Source: Paramacrobiotus metropolitanus
Taxonomy: Eukaryota > Tardigrada > Eutardigrada > Parachela > Macrobiotidae
Length of the DNA: 64,000 nt
Direction: 5' to 3'
NCBI RefSeq assembly: GCF_019649055.1
Contig: NW_026570250.1
Span: 558,001-622,000, forward strand
A program made the position numbers and the translations under genes. Each line of letters begins with the position of its first letter. Positions within the stretch are counted from its first letter, which is position 1. This document shows positions 32,860 through 44,057 of this stretch, in pieces. The notes beneath the pieces were generated by a model, which was given only the letters and a program-made list of their open reading frames with translations, had not been told where the DNA came from and made no database searches.

Positions 32860-33370
32860 AGTGGCAAAGTTTTCGCCAGCTGTCTAGCAGCAACGTAGCT
32901 GCAGTACGCGTGCGGTGGCCTATGCAGCACGCTGCTGGATGTAAATCTTGAAAAACTCGTAACTTTGTTAGTTTCCGTGTTAAATTTTTCTGTATGAGCT
33001 TAAAAAATACAGAATAACGCATACTATTAGGCAAAACAAATGTCTTTTTTGTTTCGTCTTGAGGTTTTGGCACTGAGAGCATACGTGGTTAGCATAGCCG
33101 CCTATGAGAAATCTCGAATGAGTTTCCCATAGGCAGGTATGTTAACAGCACAGGCTCACAATGAATAACCCGAAAATAAAAACGAAAAAACATTTGTTTT
33201 GCCTAATAGTATGCGTATTTTTTAAGCTCATACAGAAAAATTTAACACGGAAACTAACAAAGTTACGAATTTTTCAAGATTTACATTCCAGCAGCGTGCT
33301 GCATAGGCCACCGCACGCGTACTGCAGCTACGTTGCTGCTAGACAGCTGGCGAAAACTTTGCCACTAGTA
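32860..33370. mobile_element. Palindromic TIR element (MITE), split by the LTR retrotransposon
   Basis: Two arms of about 200 bases are reverse complements: roughly 32860-33058 and 33170-33370, joined by a ~110-base loop. Both start AGTGGCAAAGTTTTCGCC in their own orientation. Outside the right arm lies CTAGTAAAGCAAACA. The reverse complement of that flank sits immediately left of the other LTR (20374-20389). This suggests that the retrotransposon landed in the left end of this element and pushed its outer bases 12 kb away. No coding capacity. Confidence 0.65.
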
Positions 33371-33388
33371 AAGCAAACAAATAGTAAA

Positions 33389-34239
33389 TAGTATGTCCCT
33401 ACAGATATAACGTGACTGCGAGTGTTAACGCTACCACTCACAAATGCAACGGTACAAAGTTCAAGCAGAGATAACGCTCTGCACAGGGATTGGTTGAATG
33501 AGTTATCACAGTTGCTCCATTTTCACGCATTTGCGTGATTTCTAACAGTTGATCGACATCAACTTTTAGAATTCACACTTCGCACTCACACCACTGCGTA
33601 TACCTACTTATTCGTATATTTACAGTTAGTTTCACTGTACACTTACACATCGCATTATATTTAGTAGCTACAACAAGGCGGTACGTATGATCTGTTCGGT
33701 TAAATCGTTTCTGCTTGAGTTACCTGTTTGTCGTAAGATAATTGGTAATTACTCATTAGGTAATTACTCATTAAAACATGTTAACTCGCTAATTATCATT
33801 TCAAGTATACTTAGACAAAGAGTTTACAAGTTTATTTATTTTCTGATTTACCGTAAAATCGTTAATTTCTACAAATTGCAATTAACTCATAATATAATTA
33901 CCCGGCTTAGTTTACTTATTAGGACACAATAAAAAATAAAATTAATTAATTTTGGACACGACTGTTGAGAATTACACCGAAGTATTAGTGCATATTTCAA
34001 AATTTGTATAATGATACTATAACAAGGAGAAATAGCCGTGACAGCAATTTTACCAAAGACTTCGGTGCAGCTAAACAGACACCATGCGTTTTGCACGTTC
34101 AAAGATAACCACGTTGTGAATGCTTATGTTATCTTCCGAATGGTCTGTTTTTTGATGGCTCACGGCATATGAATCATACGGCATCTGCCAGTGACAGTGT
34201 TGTCACTGCCAGTCACGTTATATCTGCAGGGACATACTA
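33389..34239. mobile_element. Non-autonomous TIR DNA transposon, about 850 bases
   Basis: The ends are inverted repeats. TAGTATGTCCCTACAGATAT starts at 33389, and the reverse complement of the right end (34210-34239) has the same sequence with one mismatch, continuing into AACGTGACTG. About 30 bases match. No transposase ORF lies inside. If the element proper starts at TGTCCC, the flanking TA on both sides would be a TA target duplication as in Tc1/mariner, but the exact boundary is ambiguous. Confidence 0.6.
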
Positions 34240-34859
34240 GTATTCCTCTCACCGTGTGTGCCCCGAACAGAGACTAATAATAATATAATAAATCCATAAC
34301 CAAATTTCAAGCGCGGTTACCGTAATGATCTGTAGTATTCATTCCGAGTCGTTCTTGAAGTTTCTTTTGCGGCTTTTTCTTCCTGTAGTGTAGTTGCCAC
34401 TTGCCAGTGCAAACCGGTTTTTTCGAACTACCCAGTTTTATGCCTCGGAGGTTCCTGTGTGTTTGCGCGTATCAGCTACAGCTCGCTGGACTAGCTGGCA
34501 GGTTAGAACAACTGCATTCCATCCCGTTTATCTTGAAACAGAAAGTGTCGGAAAGTCCTGGTAAGCGTTCAAGGGAGTGAGTTCTGCTGCGTCCGGAATT
34601 GTTTACCCAATCACTGAAAACGTTTACTTGCACCAGGAGCGCGTATGCTCCCGTAATAAGGGTTTTCGAATTTGTTTCGTTTTTAAAACTGCTGTCTGGT
34701 TGGCTCTGAGTCTGAAGTGAATGCAGTCTTTCGGCTAATCTTAGCGGGCTGCTGCGGCTCTCCAGTTTACTTTGCGATTTTTTGTAAATCTTGGAATTGT
34801 GTGCCTGCGCGCGATGCTTGCCGCAGTGCTAAACTGTTATGTCAACATTTGTTTTCAGA
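34240..34859 (+). promoter_or_regulatory. Upstream region of the Hsp60-like chimera, probable 5' UTR intron
   Basis: The region contains no ORF of note. A strong acceptor (TTTGTTTTCAG) ends one base before the ATG at 34860, which implies a non-coding first exon somewhere in this stretch. No TATA box was recognised. Confidence 0.4.
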
Positions 34860-37794
34860 ATGATGCACGCGATCCGAGCTTCCCGGCAGTTGCAGCGGAT
34901 GGCGCCGGCCCTAAACCGAGCCAAGGACTGGAAATTTAGCAAAGACCCTCGTTTGGCCATTTTGAAAGGTGTCGATTTCTGGACTGATGCGGTGGCTGTC
35001 ACAAAGGGACCAAAGGTAAAGTTATTTTGAATTTGCAAAGATAAGCACTGATACTGGGATACGACTACAGTAGCTTTTGTGATGGGAATTGGGAGCTCGT
35101 CTCGTTATGTACTCTGGATCGAATTTCGATTAATTTTTGCAGGGACGCATTGTGATTATTGAACAAAATTGGGGCAGTCCGAAGATTACCAAGGACGGGG
35201 TGATGGTGGCCAAGGCGGTAGAGTTGAAGGAAAAGTATGAGAATATCGGCGCTAAACTCGTCCAAGATGTTGCCAATAACACCAACGACGAATCAGGCGG
35301 AAACGCGGCACCCACTACCATGGCTCGTTCCACTGCCGAGGAAGAATTCGATAAAATCGTCAGAGGAGCCAACCCCATAGAAATCCGACGAGGTAATGAA
35401 TAGGTTGGATGCAGTGTTTTTTGTTTATTGCTGATGTGAAAGTAACATTATTCACCAGTAATTCTTCTGATTATTCGATAGGCGTCCTTATGGCTGTACA
35501 GACCGTAGTCGCCGAACTGAAAAATCTCTCGCGAAAAGTCACGTCGCCTAGTGAAATTGCTCAGGCGGACACAATCTTAGCGAATGGTGACAAAAAGATT
35601 GGAGATTTCATTTCGAAGGCCATGGATCAAGTGGGGCGGGATGGAGTTATTACTGTCAAGGTTAAGGATGCAAATGCACACGAAATACAGACAGCTGCTG
35701 ATGGGCGTGGAGAGAATTATGAAATCTAAATCCATTTTGTTATTTAGGATGTGAAGACTTTGCAAGACGAGTTGGAAATCATTGAAGGCCTTAAATTTGA
35801 TCGCGGTTACATTTCGCCTTATATGATCAATACCGCCAATGGCAGGAAAGTGGAATATCAGAATGCTTATGTGCTGTTCAGTGAAAAGAAAATCTCCAAC
35901 ATTCATGGTGCACGAAAGCCACTGATCACAGTTGACGAGGATGTTGATGGCGAAGCCCGGAGTACCCTTGTGCTCAATCGGTATTTTTTTCCAAACTTTC
36001 TGTGTTCGATCTTTGTGGATGCTGGATCTTTTTAATAAAATTACGTCATGTATACACACAGCGTATGTTTTCGCAGTTTAAAGGGCATAATACAAGTATC
36101 GGCGGTTAAGGCTCCCGGCTCTGGAAACCAGCACAAAAATATGCTGAAGAATATGGCTGTCGCCACTGGCGGAACGGTGTTTGGAGACGAGGCGGAAATG
36201 TACAAACTGGAAGACTGCAAGATCTCGCATCTAGGCCAAGTTGGCGAAGTAACCATTACCAAAAACGACAGGCTCCTGTTGAAAGGACGCAGTGAAAAGA
36301 AAGCCATTGAACGACGGGTAAATCAGATTAATGATGAATTGGACGATACTACCTCTGAGTATGAGAAGGAAAAACTGAAGGAACGATTGGCAGAATTGTC
36401 CACTGGAGTGGCCGTGCTTAAGGTAAAATTAGTCACCGACATTACATTTTTAAATGGCTTGCAACTTTACGGAAGGTTTTCTTCTGGTACGAGTATTTAG
36501 ATTTTTATTCTAGGTTGGTGATACTTACCAGTCGAGTAGAAACTTAAACGAGAAAAAAAATCGTCGTCATTAGATACCCCGACAGAAAACAAATCGTCGT
36601 CATTAGATACCCCGACAGGGCAGTGAATTTATTTTGAAGATTGAATTATTTTTGCAGGCTCTCCACAAGTGTGAAACGGTGTTTAAAAAGTCTTCACCGG
36701 CTACGGATATGAAAGGACAAAAACGATCGTATTCTACTAACACAGTAAGCGCGATATTGGTACCATGATGAGCAGAGTCGCAGTATAATCGTATAAGAGG
36801 TGCACGCGATGCACAGGTGGTGGGAAGGTTCTGATAGATTTGTACATATTTCTCGAGGGGTTTCTTCTTGTAACTTGCCGTACAGAGTTAATGTCTTATT
36901 TGTCCTTTACAAGTTACAGTAGTGCTAGCACAACCGGAATACTTAGCCGGTATTACTGATGACGAAAGATTTTAGCATGCATCTTTAATTTTGTACAGGT
37001 CAGATTCAGCGCTGCTGATCCTAAAATCGTGGAGTTGTACGAGCGGCTGGTAGAGTCAGAAAGAAAAGCCAGGAAATTCGCCGAAGAAACAGCGGTTTTC
37101 GAGAGGGAGACAGCTGCGCGGGAGAGGCTGCTACTGCAAGACCGGTTTGCAACGCAACACGCCGAACTTCTTAAATCGAAAAATTTATTAAACGCGCGCG
37201 GTATAATTGATGATGCACAAAAGGAGTTGGGCAGAAACTGCGCCCAAGTACGAAACGATGTAAGTTAATGTCTTTTAGATTTAAAGTTTCGAACGCAATT
37301 TCAAGGCAGTGTACTGTTGCTTCGTGCTTATTTATCTATGCAGTGATATTGGTTTTGCAAGGTTAAGGCTTCAGAATATTTGATTTTCGACGTCCTTAAT
37401 TGTTTGATTTTGCTAGGGATCCACTATGCGCCGATCCGAAAAGTGGGAATCCATTGCCGAGAAACATGATCTCTTATCGATCAGGGTAAACGGGGAGCCT
37501 GTACTCACAAAAGAAATGGTTTCGGGTATTGGGAAGTCTATCCAGTCCATCTATGATGTTGCGAGTGGTCAAATTCATGGTTTTACATCGGACCGTTATT
37601 GGATAGATTGCTCATTATGGGTGAAGTTCCCCGAAGCAGTCAACATTTTAGTAGCCCTGTGTGTTAAAATTGACTTGAAATTCGCGATCTTCGACAAAGG
37701 TGATATTTATATGTCCTATTTTGCTCGTGGTGATAATGGCGCACCTGTTGTAGTAACCCGAAAATTGTTAAATTATGGAGAATTATTTTTGTGA
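34860..37794 (+). CDS. Chimeric protein: degenerate mitochondrial Hsp60 fused to a coiled coil and an unknown C-terminal region
   Basis: Eight exons join in frame: 34860-35015, 35143-35392, 35482-35660, 35748-35980, 36077-36422, 36658-36744, 36999-37259 and 37417-37794, giving 629 residues. Residues 1-30 are Arg-rich like a mitochondrial presequence. Residues 31-388 follow Hsp60 closely ([82 protein letters not shown]). The Gly-Asp-Gly-Thr ATPase motif is replaced by GGNAAPTT (about residues 104-111), about ten residues are lost before RKPLI, and the C-terminal equatorial half after GVAVLK is missing, including the second catalytic Asp region. Residues 418-504 are a Glu/Arg coiled coil. Residues 505-629 match no family I know. 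ATP-driven folding is unlikely. The exon chain after exon 5 is inferred from matching phase 0 junctions, so two adjacent genes remain possible. Confidence 0.72.
36558..36618. repeat. Tandem duplication of a 28-base unit in intron 5 of the Hsp60 chimera
   Basis: AAATCGTCGTCATTAGATAC and the next eight bases (CCCCGACAG end) occur at 36558-36585 and again at 36591-36618, a period of 33. The copies are identical. Confidence 0.85.
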
Positions 37795-39019
37795 ATAAAC
37801 AAGAACTCGTGGCTTTAAGGGACTCCACGGTGACCAGTTTCGTGAAAAACGTACGCCCGCTTTTTGTATCACGGATCCCAAGAAAGTGAACAAACAATAT
37901 TACAATAATACAACAATATAGTCTCCCACTCACCGAAAAAGCAGGACGTGGTAACTGGTAAGATTCCTTGTTGAAATGCCGCTGCAGTCAATGTTGGGCA
38001 CAAATATAGATATTCCGCACAACGAATAATATGCGTCTCAAAACATACTAATAAGATTTGGTTGTTTCCTTAACATTTCAATCTGAACCATTTTGGTAGT
38101 ACTGTAGCACCAAGCGAATGCACCTTTTTTGTGTTGACGGCTTCTCCCCAGTAAAATCTGGCCCACCTAGCAAAAGCTAGTAAAACCGATTGCACCTAAT
38201 TGTACATACCTTGTAAAACTTCGTCTCAGAATGAGTACTTAATTTCATGCCTACTCTAATCGTAATCCAGTAAGTACTGTAAAAGTTTACAACTTTGAAG
38301 ATTACACGAATACGGCTATACGAAATTCCAAAATTCCGGTAAGTAGCAAACACATAAATGTACATATCTATATATTGTAAATGCACAGCGAACTTCATTG
38401 AGAGATGTTTTATGTAAAAAACTGATTCGAGAATCCTTCGTACGCCTTTGCAGTACTAATATGTACATTTAATTTTAGTCAATGTTTCTAGGTCAGAAAA
38501 AGGTAGGTACAGTCCCTGCTTCTGTGATATTTATGGAATAACGAAATCACAGATACACAAAGTACATTCGGCTTTCGACCAATGGGCATCTAAAATTAAT
38601 AACTATCGTCAGATGATGCAGATTGATGTCCAGTGCGCAAACAACACATACATCTCAAGAATCAAAATATACAGAAGTAATCAATTAGCAAAGCTTTACG
38701 ATGACCTCACTTATTAAACTGGAGAGCCGGTGTATTCGGAAATAATTCTACAGCACGAAACAGGAGTGGCAAATACAATTACGGAAAAACTAACAAGCAC
38801 GCTACGAAGCCTTCATTAATAACCAATAATAACTTTCACAGATGACGCTACATGCAACAGCTAAGCTTAGCGCTGTAATCTGTGATAAGCATGTGTAATC
38901 CATTACTTTACATACATGTAAGATAATAATATTATGATTGTTAGATCCGCCACAGTCCCACTGCAGTGTCCACGAAGCTGTTGCTTGCCTGGATTGCACC
39001 AATGTTCGCTTTCCTGCCA
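37795..39019. other. Intergenic between convergent genes
   Basis: AT-rich sequence between the end of the Hsp60 chimera (+) and the end of the BCH gene (-). It should contain both 3' UTRs. No gene or repeat recognised. Confidence 0.5.
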
Positions 39020-42000
39020 TTATTTGGCCTCTTCCGTGCAGGAAGACTTCGCAAACAGTTCCCAACTTAAACGCCGACCCGGCTTTTTGGCTTTCAGCAT
39101 GAGATCGTATTCAGCAATCACTTCGGGGATTCGCAGTCGATTCAAATTCCCACCGGTCGCACCGTAAAAAATTGGAAGCAGTTCATCCAGCATCTCCACG
39201 TAACGGATTTTCCGGTGAAACATAGTGCTATAAGGGCAACAGAACGATAACGTTTTCCTTAACAAAGCAAGGTGGTACTCCTTATTTGAACAGACAATAG
39301 CCATCATACAAAAAAAGCAGTTAGCCTGCGTTGGTAGAAACTAATTAAAATAATTCAAAATTTCAAAGGTTACCTCAGTGTTGCACGTCCAAGGGTCTGC
39401 AACTGAGTTTTGAACCAAAAATTTGGATGCACAATGATCAGCTCTTGGATGGTTTTCTCCATTCTAAATATACAAATTTCGCACGGGATAATGCAAAATC
39501 AGCATATCAAAATTACAAACGTAAATCTCATGTCTAAGTCGGTATCCACATTGTGGTTTAAAGTGTCTGAATTATAATTGCACTTCTTACCGGCGATCAA
39601 TCACTCGGCAACACTGCTGCAGCCAACTGGCCCGTGGATAGCAATTCTTTGGAATTGCACCATTGAAGAATACCACTTTGCACTGTTTGTCCACAATGAC
39701 GTCCAGGCTGCTTACGAAATACCTATATAAAAACAAAAAACTGCAGTTTATATAACGGTCACACACGATCTTGGAAACAATGAAGTAGGTTGGTATTACG
39801 TAATTCACACAAAAAAGGTAGTAGTTACCGGAAGATGTTTTGCATGATATTCTCGTATCCCTCGGTAGTTCGAGGGGGCAAATAGCACGCAAAGAAACAG
39901 ACGATATCAATGGCAGCTTTTCCTGCTCCCATGGTGGAAATATGCAAAACTTTCTTGTATGGCTCTAAGACATTCATGTCCACCGCCCAGATTTCATCAC
40001 GTTCTCCACTGACCCGGCGCGCAACGACTGTGTTTGAATCATTATTCGTCGCATTCAGGCCAGGGTCAACATTTTCCTGATCTTGTTCCATTTGTGTAGC
40101 AGATGTCTGTTTTATTATCGGTGAATCGGATGCTGTATCAGATCCACTGGATGATGACGTTTTGGATTCGGTTTCCAATGCTAAATTTCAGAATGCCGCA
40201 CAATTAGGAAATTTTTTGAATCTGAAATTTGCAGACGAAGTTTTACGCAGTATTGTGTAATAATGTGTACCTTGGTTAACGTTGCCGTCACCAGGAACAT
40301 TGCGATCATTTTCACTCAGCAGTCGGCTCAATGCCGCTGGGTATTCAAAAGACAAGCCGGTCTTCTTCAGCAGAACGCTGTCAGCAAAACGACTCAAACC
40401 GCTTTTATCATCGGATTTAAATTTCTTCTCCCGGGGTTCACTGGTTTCCGCATGAATATCCGCGGTGACTTGCACCGCGCTATCAACAACATCATGACCT
40501 TTAGGCCGGTTCGCGTCATTCAAACCAGACATTGATCTATCATAGCCAAGCAGTTCAAATCGCTGTTCTTCCGGTGACATCTGGCGAACAGGTTTTTTGG
40601 GAATATGAATGTTTGCGGCACTTGATATGCTGAACTTTTCTCGCTGCACATTTTCATAATCGTTATTCATGTCGGTATTTGAAGAAAGGATCGCAGGCTC
40701 TAAAATTAAACGTGAAGTGGCCGACTGCACAAAATGGTTTTGGTAGTCGCACGAATTTCTTACCGATATTTTCTTCCGAACCAGTTACAACCTTTTCTTC
40801 GAACGGACTGTCGATGGTCTTTTTAGTGGAACTCTCCTCCTTGATATCAAAATCATCTCCGCTTAAAATTTTATCGACGTCCATTTCCACAGTGTGCTCA
40901 AGCGCTTCCTGTGCGTTCGCGTCGGAACTGGCGGAAAATTTTGCAGCTGGATCATCAGATGTCGCGACCGAATCCATGGATTCTGTATCAATGGTTTTCT
41001 GCTCTTTCTGCTGAATCTCGGCTGTCTGATTAGGCTCGAACCCATCCAACTGATCACCTCCATGTTGTACGCAATGCCAAGGCAACGGCAAATATCGCAG
41101 TGTCTGTTGTTGCGGTTCGAAGCTGCTCCCGTACCATCGCTCATCAATGGCAGCGTAACACTGTCGGCTGGATGGGCGTTCTTGATCCGACCAGCCGTCA
41201 ACTTGATCGCCGATTTTATGTTCTGCGGTCTTTGTTGCAAATGGATCAGAAGATGTTTTGTCAAGAGCATTCTTATGCAAACCTGAAAATCAGAAGAAAC
41301 TGCAGATATATTTTTGTTAGACAGTAGTCTTAATCGTGAAAAGGTCACAAGCGGAAACTGTCACAGTATTACCCGTACCATCAGTCTGCGGTTCGCTAGC
41401 GTTCCCGCTCTCGACAAACCGTCCTAAACGAGTAGGACAAGCAGTCTCGAATTTTTTTGCCTCCACTGCCGCAGAATCTTTATTCAATATGTCCGAACTC
41501 CCTGCTTTATTGGTTGTTCCCTTATCCGACTTTTCCAGCCAAGGATCCAATGAGAAGGCAGCGGATGTCGTGTTTCCACCACCCGTTGTTTGATCACCGA
41601 AAAATGTTTTTGTGGTGTTAGAAGGTGATAAGCCGGCATAGATCTCAAAACCGGTTTCAGGTGGAATGGACTGCGCGCCCGTTGTCGAAATTGTCAAAGA
41701 TAACTTTCCGGGAGTTTCGGACGAACAAACCGATACAGTTTCGCTGATAGTATAACGAGGTTTTTCCGGTAAGGTAACTTCACCCAGTGGGCTCTACAAA
41801 ACAACACTCCATAAAAATTTCGTAAAATTCTGTGGATAAGCTGGTTTCAAACGTCAGCTACTTACCTTGACATTTTCTTGACCTTTATCAGCATTCACCA
41901 CGCCGGCCCCGCTGTCTGTCGCTGCTTGACCCATAAACTGCCTCGGCGACCAGGGATATGCCGGAGCGTCAGCCGGGTTCGGCGATGCGATGGCGCCAGT

Positions 42001-43551
42001 CGCATCCGCGTTAACATTTTCGGTAGGTTTATCTGCGGGATGTGCGCCGGCACTGCCGTTGCCGATCTCGCTAATCTCGTTGTAGCCCAATCTGCTCCCC
42101 AGTTCACCACGGGTTAAATTGTCCAGCGGCGTGGGTGTACCGGGCCTCTCGTAAGGTTCCGCATTTTCATGACCTATCGGAGTATATGATCGTTCCTGTG
42201 GCGCGAATTTCTTTGCAGGCTCTCCGTCGACTTCATCCAAGAAACGCTTTTTGACCGGTGGACTTTGTTCTTCTTCATTTGTCAAGCGAAGAGAATTAAT
42301 GTCGGCATCTTCTCCAACTACACCAGATTTCTCCGAGGGTGATGTGCATTCTGATTTGTCGTTCGTTTTTTTCATTAACTAAACCCGGGATCGATGGCGG
42401 AAACGTTTCCACATCCATGACTTCAGAAATTCTTGGTCTGTTGGAATTTTGCAGACGCACTACACTGGTGACCACGTGAAATGTTCCAACGGCTGATTTT
42501 GGAGCACCACTGCTATCATCCGCGGAAAATGAAGCATCCATTAGCACGGTTACGTCACCTAGTATAAATAAAACAACGCTCACGTTTTTTTTACAAACTT
42601 CAGTTCGTGTTCCTCAAGCGTGAGTAAGCAACAATAAATTACCCGAATTCTCCTTATCCGTATCAGCTTCATTCTCCGTGGGATGATCATCTGTGACCTT
42701 TTCCGAATCTTTTGGAGTATCATGATGCAGAAATTCTCCGGTCATTTCCGGCGCACTAACATTAGGTCTCGCGAGTGGAGGTTGCGACCACTGTGCCATC
42801 GGAGTCGCCGGGCTTAATGATGATGCCGATGACCAACCGGTGCGTTCACCGGCATTTACTGGTTCCGTGCCGGTTCCCGGTGTAACTGGTGTACCAGCGC
42901 CCGAACCACCGTCCAGCACGTCTCCCCGCTCCAAATGCATATGCGGCCGGGTCCGAGTCTGCCGTGGTGTAGGCAAGCAGTGCGTATCCAAGGATCCGGA
43001 TGTGTCCGATCCGGGAAACGGTGAATGACTGACTGGACCATTCGGGGTCAAGTTATTCAGTGGACGCAGAAAAGAGCTCGGAGCCACAGTATTTCTCACT
43101 TCGATGGAATCTTTATTCAGAGCCAGAGCTTCTTCCAAGGACAGCATGTCGTTTTCCGCTACAAACAGGTGCGAAGTGTCAATATCAATCAATGTCAGTC
43201 GAATTATATTCATAAGAACGTGCAGTTCTCAGTGTTTTCTGTATCGATGGAGCTGTCGGAGTCGATTTGGCCATACAAAGATTCGTAGCATCCGTCCGCG
43301 TTGTCGGTAACGTTTGTGTTGGGGGTGGACGTCGGCGTTAGCATTTCTCCTAACCTTTGGAGTTCAAGAAATAAAATGATTAACTGAACATCATAATAAA
43401 TAAAAACAATGCACTAGCAATAGTCGTGCAATGTACCGTTTTGCAGCCTTCGGCGGTATTCCATGCGGTGATATTGGTTCCGTAGCGAAAAACGTGGAGG
43501 CAGTTCCGTTCTGATCGCCGAAGTCATCGGTGTTTTCCATAACGCCACATC
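39020..43551 (-). CDS. BNIP2/PRUNE2-type protein with C-terminal BCH (CRAL-TRIO-like) domain
   Basis: Well-phased exons: 41793-41373, 41282-40764, 40699-40271, 40180-39829, 39722-39591, 39463-39374 and 39227-39020. Upstream exons at 43551-43437, near 43360-43200, 43158-42643, near 42560-42430 and near 42380-41876 are likely, but two junctions (about 43.2 kb and 42.4 kb) did not resolve. The C-terminal ~200 residues are a BCH domain: VDMNVLEPYKKVLH, IVCFFACYLPP, VFFNGAIPKN, SWLQQCCRVIDRR, ELIIVHPNFWF, KIRYVEMLDELLP, RIPEVIAEYDLML. BCH domains scaffold Rho-family regulators and membrane traffic. The ~900-residue N-terminal part is acidic, Ser/Thr/Pro-rich and probably disordered. An ATG at 43540 with a TATATAA at 43679-43685 could start it independently. 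It may instead be the 3' half of one PRUNE2-like gene with the next entry. Confidence 0.8.
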
Positions 43552-44057
43552 CTGTTTTGCAATATCATAATTTTAATTAATATAAAAATATCCAAAGCGT
43601 TTGCTTTTTTTAATGACCTTCCTAGGAAACTAAGAAAAATTTTACCTGAGAAAATTTATTCTGTGGCATACATAAATATTATATAAGCAGTATTAAGCAC
43701 TCGTATGATGAGTCGTATTGTAGTTTGATATCCAGCAACATACCATTGTCGCATTTACGCATTAACAGAATCGCTTGTGTACTTGTACGCCATATTATTT
43801 CGTGCAACTTACATCACATTCTGAGATCAAAATATCATAATCAAAATCGAGAGCAACGATAACTTATAGAACTTTTACCGAAGCAAACAAAATCATCCAG
43901 CAATGGAAGAACACAACAATTGATATGGAATTCGCAAACAAATGTAATAACAATATTCGCACAACAAAGGGTCATGGCATTAAGATCACAGCAAATTTGT
44001 CATAAGCAAATTTGTCATAAGTTCAGTGTAACGAAAAAATCTGGTAAGAGCGCTCGG

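Noticed and set aside
32858-33391. Two ORFs on opposite strands sharing FKLIQKNLTRKLTKLR
   Set aside because: They are the two arms of the palindromic element read on opposite strands. No start, domain or length supports a protein.
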